DNA of 8,740 nt. It comes from an uncultured Oscillospiraceae bacterium. Its GTDB lineage: Bacteria; Bacillota; Clostridia; Oscillospirales; Ruminococcaceae. The notes beneath the pieces were generated by a model. That model was not told the origin of the DNA and did not search any database. It worked only from the letters and a program-made list of their open reading frames with translations. Location of the stretch: positions 1-8,740 of the forward strand of contig CAKSHG010000084.1 in NCBI GenBank assembly GCA_934456315.1, written 5' to 3'. Below, piece by piece: positions 1 through 6,057 of this stretch (position 1 is the first letter of the stretch; each line of letters opens with the position of its first letter). The translations under genes and the position numbers were made by a program.

Positions 1-27
1 AATGCCGCAGTGATTAGCTGCGGCATT
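1..27. terminator. Terminator-like hairpin, left copy
   Basis: A perfect 10-bp inverted repeat (AATGCCGCAG / CTGCGGCATT) encloses a 7-nt loop. It sits at the very edge of the window, so the flank on the minus-strand downstream side, where a T-run would lie, cannot be seen. It is nearly identical to the hairpin at 160-186, with two differences that are both in the loop. It may terminate a gene lying to the left, or be one member of a dispersed repeat family. Confidence 0.5.
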
Positions 28-29
28 AC

Positions 30-157
30 AGCTTGTCGAAAAAATAACTTTCCTAGGCTGTTGAGAAAGGTACAGATGCTAGGAAACGCCATTTCGGCTA
101 GGCTTTTTGCCTGCGGAAATGGCGTTGACGACGCAGATGTGCATTTATCGACAGCCT
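30..157. repeat. MITE-like intergenic element with imperfect terminal inverted repeats
   Basis: About 128 nt of non-coding sequence is bounded by imperfect inverted ends: AGCTTGTCGAAAAAAT at 30-45 and ATTTATCGACAGCCT at 143-157, whose reverse complement reads AGGCTGTCGATAAAT. Inside are two further stems. TTTCCTAG (49-56) pairs with CTAGGAAA (79-86). A strong central hairpin pairs AACGCCATTTC (85-95) with GAAATGGCGTT (116-126), and an inner AGGC/GCCT stem closes on a T5 loop (104-108). A third copy of the end-like box, AGGCTGTTGAGAAAG, starts at 55. There is no ORF. The architecture suggests a non-autonomous mobile element or a structured intergenic repeat. No clear target-site duplication is visible, so mobility is inferred. 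Confidence 0.5.
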
Positions 158-159
158 AA

Positions 160-186
160 AATGCCGCAGCGACTAGCTGCGGCATT
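160..186 (-). terminator. Rho-independent terminator after the DUF1540 operon
   Basis: A 10-bp perfect stem (AATGCCGCAG / CTGCGGCATT) with a 7-nt loop. Read on the minus strand it is followed by TTTTA, as expected for an intrinsic terminator. It lies about 40 nt past the stop of the 65-residue ORF, so it would end the DUF1540 transcript. The same stem is repeated at 1-27. Confidence 0.6.
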
Positions 187-226
187 GTTTATGCGGGTCA
201 GGTCCCGATACCTGTTCCCGCGCGGT

Positions 227-424
227 TCATGTCAGGCTTCCGTGGAAACGGTTTATGACAGATACCATTGCAAATAGGTCAGGAGGCAGATCGGTCAGGC
301 TTACAGCCGCCGGTCTTTTGTTAAGAGGATTTTCCGCCGTGCCTGCGGCTTTGTCAGCCGCAAGCGCGTCAGGGGTGAGCGACTCTTCATCTCTGAAAAT
401 CCGCCCGGTATACCCCGTTGTCAT
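227..424 (-). CDS. Hypothetical 65-aa protein coupled to DUF1540
   Basis: I do not recognise a family. The ATG at 424-422 overlaps the TGA of the DUF1540 gene (TGATG), the classic arrangement for translational coupling. It follows a GAAGAAG stretch that is only a weak ribosome binding site, so translation may depend on reinitiation. A longer version starting at 469 is also open but would overlap the DUF1540 gene by 46 nt, so I prefer the coupled start. The product would be a soluble, mildly acidic protein with no signal peptide or membrane helix; its C-terminal third carries a short hydrophobic stretch (LPPDLFAMVSVI). A terminator-like hairpin follows at 160-186. The reverse frame is also open here, so coding status rests mainly on the coupling and the downstream terminator. 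Confidence 0.42.
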   Translation of the reverse strand: MTTGYTGRIFRDEESLTPDALAADKAAGTAENPLNKRPAAVSLTDLPPDLFAMVSVINRFHGSLT

Positions 425-597
425 CAGGACTTCTTCATCTTGAAGGAGAGGCAGTCTGTGCACTGACATACAGTGGGGTCAGCTTCGTGTGTGCCGACTT
501 CGATCTTGTCGAGGGAGCAGTAATCCTCGCAGCAGCAGTGGTGCTCGCAGTTGTGGATAGTACAGCCGATGTGCTTGTTTGCAAATTCAGTTCCCAT
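424..597 (-). CDS. DUF1540 cysteine-rich small protein
   Basis: This 57-aa protein has the DUF1540 pattern: spaced Cys pairs near the N-terminus, an NxC-x-H motif, a CxLxxIxVG core and a C-terminal CxDCxSFxxK. Visible are Cys12, Cys17, Cys21-23, Cys27, Cys44, Cys46 and Cys49, with His15, His19 and His20 close by; the S28-L29-D30-K31-I32-E33-V34-G35 segment matches the family core. Nine cysteines in 57 residues strongly suggest zinc or another metal. DUF1540 proteins are common in Firmicutes, often tandem or in sporulating clostridia, and their function is not established. The ATG at 597-595 follows AAAGGAAG (606-613) at normal spacing. The gene begins the last transcription unit of the window and overlaps the next ORF by one base of its stop codon. 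Confidence 0.88.
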   Translation of the reverse strand: MGTEFANKHIGCTIHNCEHHCCCEDYCSLDKIEVGTHEADPTVCQCTDCLSFKMKKS

Positions 598-605
598 ATT
601 TAACG

Positions 606-613
606 CTTCCTTT
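606..613 (-). promoter_or_regulatory. Ribosome binding site of DUF1540 gene
   Basis: On the minus strand the sequence AAAGGAAG precedes the ATG at 597 by about 8 nt. It supports this start for a gene only 57 codons long. Confidence 0.6.
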
Positions 614-624
614 CAGAATACAAA

Positions 625-672
625 ATAACTGCGGCTTTCGGGACAAATCTTCTTCCCATCAACCGCAGTTAT
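625..672 (-). terminator. Probable terminator after the HAD phosphatase gene
   Basis: ATAACTGCGG (625-634) and CCGCAGTTAT (663-672) form a perfect 10-bp stem around a 28-nt loop that has its own weak GGGA/TCCC pairing. On the minus strand the stem is followed by TTTGTAT, a short T-rich run. It lies 46 nt past the phosphatase stop and about 28 nt before the DUF1540 ATG, so it most likely ends the long upstream operon. The large loop means a regulatory leader of the DUF1540 gene is an alternative. I see no convincing sigma-A promoter between 598 and 718. Confidence 0.5.
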
Positions 673-688
673 ATTATCTGCATTTGTA

Positions 689-706
689 CCTGCTATATTC
701 AGCAGG
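689..706. repeat. Small hairpin in the 598-718 intergenic gap
   Basis: CCTGCT and AGCAGG form a perfect 6-bp stem with the 6-nt loop ATATTC. It lies just past the phosphatase stop codon. There is no T-run after it on the minus strand (the T-run is before it), so it is a poor terminator by itself. It could stabilise the mRNA 3' end or work with the stem at 625-672. Confidence 0.35.
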
Positions 707-718
707 AAAAATTTACAA

Positions 719-1357
719 TCAAAGAAGCTTCAGGACATCGTCCAGCGTTTCGCAGACATAGTCCGCGCCGTACTCCGCGAATTCCTCGCGGCTGCCGAAT
801 CCTACCAGGACTGCCGCGCACTTTATCCCTGCCTCGTGCGCGCCCACGATATCGTGCATTCTGTCGCCCACCATCAGGCATTCCTCCGGCTTTGCGCCGG
901 TGTTCTCCAGAACATACTGTATAACGGCAAGCTTGCTTGAGCGGGAGCTGTCAAAACTAGCCGCCCCGATGAAATCGAAATACTTATCGATCCCGAATTT
1001 CTTCAGGATACGCACGCTGAAGCTATCCGGCTTTGACGTCGCAAGGCAGACCCGTTTCCCGCGCTTTTTGAGTTCCGTCAGGAACTCCACCGTGCCCGGG
1101 ATAAGCTCGTTTTCGAACAGCCCAGTTTCTCCGTAGTACTCGCGGTAGAGCCGTACCGCCTCCTGCGCCTGCTCCTCCGGCATTCCGCGCCGGGTGAACT
1201 CCACGATGAGCGGAGGTCCGATGAAGCTTCGCAGGCTCTCCCGCGGCGGGACCTCCAGCCCCAGGTGCTTATAAGCGTACATTACGCCGTTCGTTATCCC
1301 CATGTAGGGGTTGGTTATCGTGCCGTCAAGGTCTAGTAGTACAGTACTGAATGTCAT
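719..1357 (-). CDS. HAD-superfamily phosphatase, phosphoglycolate phosphatase-like
   Basis: A 212-aa cytoplasmic Mg-dependent phosphatase. All four HAD motifs are present: motif I DLDGT with nucleophile Asp9 and general acid Asp11, motif II Thr107-Ser108 (ATSKP), motif III Lys142, and motif IV GDRMHD with Asp165 and Asp169. Residues about 15-85 form the helical C1 cap typical of the PGP/Gph/YjjG branch. The likely substrate is a small phosphorylated metabolite, but it cannot be read from the sequence. The frame is open further upstream, but the ATG at 1357-1355 is chosen because it follows AAGGAA (1366-1371), places the DxDGT motif at the usual distance from the N-terminus and overlaps the preceding stop as TAATG, implying translational coupling to the nucleoside phosphorylase. 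A role in handling pentose phosphates from nucleoside breakdown fits the neighbour but is inference. Confidence 0.9.
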   Translation of the reverse strand: MTFSTVLLDLDGTITNPYMGITNGVMYAYKHLGLEVPPRESLRSFIGPPLIVEFTRRGMPEEQAQEAVRLYREYYGETGLFENELIPGTVEFLTELKKRGKRVCLATSKPDSFSVRILKKFGIDKYFDFIGAASFDSSRSSKLAVIQYVLENTGAKPEECLMVGDRMHDIVGAHEAGIKCAAVLVGFGSREEFAEYGADYVCETLDDVLKLL

Positions 1358-2154
1358 TACTTGTGTTCCTTTTTGTCTTTCTCGATGAGCTTGCGGATAG
1401 CGCCGACTGCGCATTTTATAGCGCGCTCACTGGATTCGCAGCGCTTGTCCGGAAGTCCCGCGTTGGTGCGCTCAACGTTCCACAGAGCGGTCAGCACCGC
1501 GCCGGCGCGCGCTCCTCGTAGCAGCGCTACGGAGAATATCGCGGCGGCCTCCATCTCGGAGGTCAGGCAGCCGCACTTGAGGTAACCCGCCCAGGCGTCG
1601 GAAAGCTTGTCGGGTACTGCGGTGTTCCTCGGGTCTATCTCGCCGTAGAAATTGTCCTTGGAGTGCACCACGCCGACATGCGCGCGGTTTCCGTCCTCGT
1701 TGGTAGAAAGTTCGTCGCCTGCGGCTTTCAGAGCGCACACAACGTCAAAATCCGCGACCGCCGGGTAATTGTCAGGAATGTACTCGTGGCTGGTGCCCTC
1801 GCTGCGGATAGCCGCATTCGCGATGATAAGGTCGCCGCCGGACACCTTCAGGTCGATACCGCCGCTTGTTCCTACGCGAATGAACGTATCCGCGCCGCTC
1901 ATGATTAGCTCCTCCACCGCGATAGCCGCGGAGGGTCCGCCGATTCCGGTGGAGCACACGCTGACCTTCTCGCCGTCAAGGTAACCGGTGTACACGGTGT
2001 ACTCGCGGTTGCTCGCGATGAGCTTTGCGCCGTCGAGCTTCTCTGCTATCTTCGGGACGCGTCCCGGGTCGCCGGGAAGTATCACATACCTGCCGACGTC
2101 GCCCTTTTTAGTCTTAAGGTGAAAACAAACCTCTCCGGATACAATGCTTTCCAT
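1357..2154 (-). CDS. udp: Uridine phosphorylase-like nucleoside phosphorylase
   Basis: A 265-aa NP-I family enzyme that would split uridine (or a related nucleoside) with phosphate into base and ribose 1-phosphate in cytoplasmic pyrimidine salvage. Visible motifs are the phosphate-binding GDPGR (28-32), STGIGGPS (68-75), RVGTSGG (93-99) with the phosphate-binding Arg, the base-site segment around DNFYGE (167-172), and the ribose-binding SEMEAA (199-204). Length and motif order match uridine phosphorylases. The Gln and Arg that hold uracil in E. coli Udp are not obvious: the segment after FYG reads EIDPR, so base specificity is less certain than the family. The ATG at 2154 has AAAGGAG (2161-2167) 6 nt upstream. 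The gene is 19 nt after a membrane protein gene and its TAA overlaps the phosphatase ATG. Confidence 0.9.
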   Translation of the reverse strand: MESIVSGEVCFHLKTKKGDVGRYVILPGDPGRVPKIAEKLDGAKLIASNREYTVYTGYLDGEKVSVCSTGIGGPSAAIAVEELIMSGADTFIRVGTSGGIDLKVSGGDLIIANAAIRSEGTSHEYIPDNYPAVADFDVVCALKAAGDELSTNEDGNRAHVGVVHSKDNFYGEIDPRNTAVPDKLSDAWAGYLKCGCLTSEMEAAAIFSVALLRGARAGAVLTALWNVERTNAGLPDKRCESSERAIKCAVGAIRKLIEKDKKEHK

Positions 2155-2173
2155 AATGTGCTCCTTTCAGTCA

Positions 2174-2707
2174 TCAGTTGTCGTCGTCCTCGTTGGAAAG
2201 TATCGACGGGGCTTTTTCGCGCGCCTTTATCGCCTGCTTCTCCGCCCACTTCGGGATATTGATGAGCATTGCTATCGCCACTGCAAGTATCGTGAGGATT
2301 ATCGCAGGCATGTAGAGCATGGTCGGACCAACGCTAAGCTCCGGGTCCTGCGCTCCGGTAACGAACAGATAGTAGGTCACGAGCGAACCTACAGACGCAG
2401 CACAGTCGATTATCGCCGCAATACGGGAATGTCCCAGCATGATGACGAATGTTCCGATAATGTAGATTATCGACGTCACCAGCCAGGTAACGATAGCCGG
2501 ATTCTCGGTGACGGCGGGGTCGTACTCGCCTATCCAAATGCATATCGGACCTAAAATGCCAAAGCACAGACAGAGTATAGTCGTGCCGATCAGCATGAGG
2601 ACTTTCAGCAGGATAACTATGACCTTAGCCGCGCCCTCCCCCTGGTCGGGAACAAAGAACATGAATCCGCTGTCCTGATTCTTCCTGGATTTCTTCTTAC
2701 TGCTCAT
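2174..2707 (-). CDS. Unrecognised four-helix membrane protein
   Basis: The 177-aa product starts with a very basic segment (SKKKSRKN), followed by hydrophobic stretches at about residues 27-59 (long, possibly a kinked or double helix), 70-91, 95-117 and 129-149. It ends in an amphipathic tail (PKWAEKQAIKAREK) and an acidic SNEDDDN terminus. I see no catalytic motif or known family signature. The start ATG is 1 nt after the TGA of the DUF624 gene, so the two are almost certainly translated together, and both proteins end in charged cytoplasmic-looking tails. This suggests a two-subunit membrane complex or a shared surface-envelope role, which is inference. The next gene, udp, begins 19 nt downstream. 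Confidence 0.8.
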   Translation of the reverse strand: MSSKKKSRKNQDSGFMFFVPDQGEGAAKVIVILLKVLMLIGTTILCLCFGILGPICIWIGEYDPAVTENPAIVTWLVTSIIYIIGTFVIMLGHSRIAAIIDCAASVGSLVTYYLFVTGAQDPELSVGPTMLYMPAIILTILAVAIAMLINIPKWAEKQAIKAREKAPSILSNEDDDN

Positions 2708-2708
2708 A

Positions 2709-3530
2709 TCACTTTATGACCTTTCCGCCGCGGTCCTGCTTCTTTATCTTCATGGGAGCCTCCTCGCCGCCGCGGTCCTCGAAGAGAACTTCATCGTCGT
2801 CATCGTCGTAGTCCGGCAGCTCGGGGTTGCGCAGACCCTGCTGCTCGTAGAACGGATTGATGATGAACTTCTGAATTGCCGGATAGCTTGTGAACATCGC
2901 GAGGAACGACAGCCACGCAAGAGGCAGCAGCGGCAGCATTATCAGCATCGGAATGAAGAACATTCCAAGCAGCGCGATGTACACCAGGAAAGCCGCAAGG
3001 CTCACCAGATTGCCCTTGATATTCAGGAACGCCAGTATCAGCGAATTCTTGATTATCTGCGGGAGCCTGAGGTTCAGAGCAACTATCTGCGGGAATATGT
3101 AGAAATTCATCAGCAGAATGACTATCTCAACTGCCATTACCATCGCATAATAGAGCCAGTAGGGCTTGTCGGTGTTGTTCATATTCGCGGTGAAGAAAAA
3201 GAAACTGAACACCGCCATCACGATGAACCAGATATCCAGCAGACCGATAAAGAACGACTGCTTGAAATTCTTCTTGAACGCCTGCCAGAAATCGTGGAAG
3301 ATGAACTGCGGCTTTTCAAGGTAGATGTTGCGCATGAGCGAAGTCATAGCCGCAGTCGCCGGACCGAATGTCACTACCGGCAGACAGAACAGAACGTATA
3401 TCAGGTTGATTTTGAAGAACGTCCAGAACTTATTTGCGAACATCTCCCAGAACCGGAAAAACGGCTTTTTCTGCTTGCCCCGCTTTGCTACGCCGGAGCC
3501 GGCTTCGTTGTTGTTGTAAAATAGACCCAT
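2709..3530 (-). CDS. YesL/DUF624 family membrane protein
   Basis: A 273-aa polytopic membrane protein. The segment CLPVVTFGPATAAM (49-62) after the first helix is the hallmark of the YesL/DUF624 family. Members often sit beside carbohydrate uptake or polysaccharide-degradation genes in Firmicutes, and their biochemical role is unknown. Hydrophobic helices are predicted at about 39-60, 93-115, 125-147, 160-185 and 187-215. It is longer than the usual YesL of about 210 residues because of a basic N-terminal stretch (AKRGKQKK) and a C-terminal hydrophilic tail with a DYDDDDDE acidic cluster (240-247) followed by a basic end. The ATG at 3530-3528 has AAAGGA upstream. It lies 45 nt after the microprotein gene and 1 nt before the next membrane protein. 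Its place in an operon with a GH5 enzyme fits the family's association with carbohydrate use. Confidence 0.88.
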   Translation of the reverse strand: MGLFYNNNEAGSGVAKRGKQKKPFFRFWEMFANKFWTFFKINLIYVLFCLPVVTFGPATAAMTSLMRNIYLEKPQFIFHDFWQAFKKNFKQSFFIGLLDIWFIVMAVFSFFFFTANMNNTDKPYWLYYAMVMAVEIVILLMNFYIFPQIVALNLRLPQIIKNSLILAFLNIKGNLVSLAAFLVYIALLGMFFIPMLIMLPLLPLAWLSFLAMFTSYPAIQKFIINPFYEQQGLRNPELPDYDDDDDEVLFEDRGGEEAPMKIKKQDRGGKVIK

Positions 3531-3575
3531 GATTATCCTTTCCTGCTGTTTATTTCAGCGGACTTCCCCGCCGTA

Positions 3576-3683
3576 TCAGAACAGAGCGTACTGAAAGATT
3601 ATACCGAGCACCATAGCCACTGCAAGTATTATCGCGACTACCCGGAATATCCTCATCAGACGTCTGCGCTTTTTCTCGTCCAT
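3576..3683 (-). CDS. 35-aa single-helix membrane microprotein
   Basis: An ORF of 35 codons with a strongly basic start (MDEKKRRRLMR) followed by one hydrophobic helix at about residues 12-31 and a short end (QYALF). By the positive-inside rule the N-terminus should stay in the cytoplasm. A near-perfect ribosome binding site, GGAGGG at 3690-3695, lies 6 nt from the ATG, which is the main reason to call the ORF real. It begins 18 nt after the CotH stop and ends 45 nt before the DUF624 gene, filling what would otherwise be an unusually large gap in a tight operon. I do not recognise a family. A small regulatory or assembly partner of the CotH kinase or of the membrane proteins is plausible but unproven. 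Confidence 0.72.
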   Translation of the reverse strand: MDEKKRRRLMRIFRVVAIILAVAMVLGIIFQYALF

Positions 3684-3689
3684 TTCTAT

Positions 3690-3695
3690 CCCTCC
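3690..3695 (-). promoter_or_regulatory. Strong ribosome binding site of the 35-aa microprotein
   Basis: GGAGGG on the minus strand, 6 nt before the ATG at 3683, is one of the best Shine-Dalgarno matches in the window. It argues that the very short ORF is translated. Confidence 0.7.
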
Positions 3696-3701
3696 GCTAT
3701 G

Positions 3702-6053
3702 TTATGCCGACGGCACCGCGCGGTACTGTCCGTAATCCTGAAGCTCGTACACGCTGCCCTCCGGAATATCCGGCACGGCTACCTGCGCCAGTATGTCGCC
3801 GTCCTTGTTGGAAAGTATCAGCGTTTCGCCCTTTTTCAGGCTGAAACTCGACTGTATCTGCCGCAGCGCTTCCTCGGTCTTGTTGTTGTCGGTCACTATC
3901 AGCAGCTCGCCGTATGCGGGTATGCTCTGCGCCGGTATCTCCCAGCGGCGGAGCTCCTCCGGCTTGTCGGTAAGGTACAGCCCTGACGTGGATACAGCCT
4001 CGCTGTTTGGATTGCAGAGCACTATGTAGCCCGCCTTTTTCGCGGTGCATATCGTTTTTATCTGCAGCGGCGCGCCGGTCGTTTCGCTCTGCTTTGTGTT
4101 CAGCTTGGCGATTATCCTGCCGTCCGTGCCCGCTGTCCGGGCGTTCAGCTCCACCTCCGGTGTGTCGTAGGTCACGCCGTTTATCTCCCAGCTTACGAAT
4201 TCCCAGCCGTCCGCGACCTCCGCTTTCAGCGGCACGGTGCACTTGCAGTTGTACTTCGCAGTTAATATGCCCCTGCCGTTTTTCTTCTGGGTGCTTAGTG
4301 TTGTTACTGCGCCCTTTGCGCCGGTGACGGATACGGTGTAGGTGTTTTCCTCCCACTCGAACAGCCTGTACATGTTGCGGAACACAATGTACTCCCTGAT
4401 ATCTGCGAAATCCCGTATCTGCTGGCGGCTGTTCGCGAAGGTTTCCCGGTTCGCCCATTCGGAGGTTATACCCTTGTCAAGCGCGTAGAACTGCTCATTG
4501 TCGCTCATCGCGCACAGCTCGTCCAGCGTTTCAAGTATGTGGTTCTTCTCAAATGCGTTCGCCGTGAGGTCTGACATCGTTGCGGCGAACTTCGCACGCA
4601 TGTCGTCCCGGGCAAGCAGCGCTATCAGCGCCTTGCTCTCGCCGCTCATGTGTGAGCCCTTCAGGAGGTCGCGCAGCGTATCCGCGTTGGCGCGGTCGCC
4701 GTAAAGGCTCCAGGCGTACTCCGCGTCGAAGAACATGAACCGCCAGCGCCCGTCCTGGAATTCCGAGGTTATCTCCTCTCCCTCCGACGGATAGTAGCGG
4801 AAAGCCTTGTAGTTGTTCCCCGGCCAGTCCTTGTTCGCAATGAACACCTGCATGCAGTAGTACTGCATGAGATTGTCGATGTCCACCAGCTCGCAGAACT
4901 CCGCGAAGGTATTGTCGTCCGTGAGGTCGCGGTCGTAGTAGGCGTAGAGCTTGTTGTAATCCTCGAGCGCACGCTCGCTGCCCTCGTCTGCGTCCTCGGT
5001 ATTGCTGACTATCTCGTAATTATCCTTGTTCCCGCCGAAGTAGGTCGCGAGGTAGTCCTCGTTGTAGTTTTCGTGCACCCAGGAATAGCCGTAGTACTCG
5101 CCGTTGAGGAACACCGCCGCCGGAGTGCAGTGCTGCGTCACCGGGTAGCCGTAATCCTGCGCCAGCTTCTGGGAAAGCTCGTCGCGGACACCCGCAAACT
5201 CGCGGTCGTTGGCGCCGTTTCGCAGCACGATTCGGTCGAATTCGGTCACCGGAACGCCGTCGGCAGTCTGTGCGCCATCAAAGAACGCGTATTTGAACTT
5301 GCCGTTGTCCGGGTCGTAGCTTTTCCGCGCGATGAGCCTCAGCGACTTCTGGTCGGGCACTCTCGAGTACCCTCCTGACAGCCTTACGCCCGCAGCCTGG
5401 TCTATCACTTTGGTGCCGTCGCTCTCGAACACCTCGACATATATCGGGCGCTCCGCTTCCCTGCCGGACAGATAGTAGTTGCCCGGGGCGTTGTAGGGTA
5501 TCTCCTCGCCGGGGTGCTCCTTTACATAGTCGTCGTACACCTTGCCCGGGACGGCAATGCCGTACTCGTAGTCGTAGAGATTGTATGGGTCGGTGCTAAG
5601 CACGAACACCAGCGTATTGCTGTCGAACCGCTCCGCGACGTCCTGACCGACGACGTAGCTCACCGTGTAAATGCCGCCCTCGGTGCCGTCGGACAGCACC
5701 GACATTGCCTTTACCGTAGACGCGCACACCTCCGGCGTGGCGTTTATCTCGATGGGCTGGGTGTACAGCTCGGATTTGCCCGGAACCGGGTCGGAGCCGT
5801 CGGTCGTGAAATATATCGTCCCGCTGTCCGCTGAAAGCTCCAGCGAGATGTTCTCGGAATAGAACCCGGAGGGCAGGGAGAATTTCACCTTTTCGCTCTG
5901 GACGGTGCTTCGCTCCGTTTCAGTGACGGACACCTCGCCGTCCTCTGCGACGTCGGCGTTGAGCTGCATCTCCCGCGGAGGGAACAGCGTGTACATCAGC
6001 GCCGCCGCTGCCCCCAGCAGAACAACTCCGCCGAGTATGATAAATCGCTTCAT
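3702..6053 (-). CDS. Membrane-anchored CotH-family protein kinase, multidomain
   Basis: A 783-aa protein probably anchored to the outer face of the membrane. Residues 5-24 form a signal anchor. Residues about 55-135 resemble a chitobiase/beta-hexosaminidase C-terminal (Ig-like) domain, with GTIYFTTDGSDP as its signature. Residues about 200-560 are the CotH kinase core: RLSGGYSR with QKSLR (224-239), KDWPGNN (408-414) and FFDAEYAW (441-448), where Asp409 and Asp443 are likely the catalytic and metal-binding acids by analogy with spore-coat CotH. Residues about 570-652 look like a divergent InlB-type beta repeat (GWEFVSWEING). Residues about 675-760 resemble a lamin-tail domain, with IVLCNPN and LILSNKDGD. 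No dockerin, sortase motif or VTC domain is seen. The ATG at 6053 is 4 nt after the GH5 stop. CotH proteins phosphorylate secreted or surface proteins; the adjacent GH5 is a candidate substrate, by inference only. Confidence 0.9.
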   Translation of the reverse strand: MKRFIILGGVVLLGAAAALMYTLFPPREMQLNADVAEDGEVSVTETERSTVQSEKVKFSLPSGFYSENISLELSADSGTIYFTTDGSDPVPGKSELYTQPIEINATPEVCASTVKAMSVLSDGTEGGIYTVSYVVGQDVAERFDSNTLVFVLSTDPYNLYDYEYGIAVPGKVYDDYVKEHPGEEIPYNAPGNYYLSGREAERPIYVEVFESDGTKVIDQAAGVRLSGGYSRVPDQKSLRLIARKSYDPDNGKFKYAFFDGAQTADGVPVTEFDRIVLRNGANDREFAGVRDELSQKLAQDYGYPVTQHCTPAAVFLNGEYYGYSWVHENYNEDYLATYFGGNKDNYEIVSNTEDADEGSERALEDYNKLYAYYDRDLTDDNTFAEFCELVDIDNLMQYYCMQVFIANKDWPGNNYKAFRYYPSEGEEITSEFQDGRWRFMFFDAEYAWSLYGDRANADTLRDLLKGSHMSGESKALIALLARDDMRAKFAATMSDLTANAFEKNHILETLDELCAMSDNEQFYALDKGITSEWANRETFANSRQQIRDFADIREYIVFRNMYRLFEWEENTYTVSVTGAKGAVTTLSTQKKNGRGILTAKYNCKCTVPLKAEVADGWEFVSWEINGVTYDTPEVELNARTAGTDGRIIAKLNTKQSETTGAPLQIKTICTAKKAGYIVLCNPNSEAVSTSGLYLTDKPEELRRWEIPAQSIPAYGELLIVTDNNKTEEALRQIQSSFSLKKGETLILSNKDGDILAQVAVPDIPEGSVYELQDYGQYRAVPSA

Positions 6054-6057
6054 AATA

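Noticed and set aside
1..190. The repeat cluster considered as a CRISPR array.
   Set aside because: Only two copies of the 27-nt hairpin unit exist, and the 132 nt between them is itself structured and far longer than a spacer.
255..443. A 62-codon plus-strand ORF opposite the small hypothetical gene.
   Set aside because: It starts without a ribosome binding site and crosses into the antisense of DUF1540; the minus-strand coupled ORF is the better explanation.
3555..3575. A short GCGG/CCGC stem in the gap before the DUF624 gene considered as a terminator.
   Set aside because: The stem is only about 4 bp and has no T-run after it, so it is unlikely to break the operon.
3697..4458. A long 253-codon open frame on the minus strand inside the CotH gene, in another frame.
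   Set aside because: Its translation is rich in Arg, Gly, Gln and His with no domain pattern, and it overlaps the clearly coding CotH C-terminal region completely.
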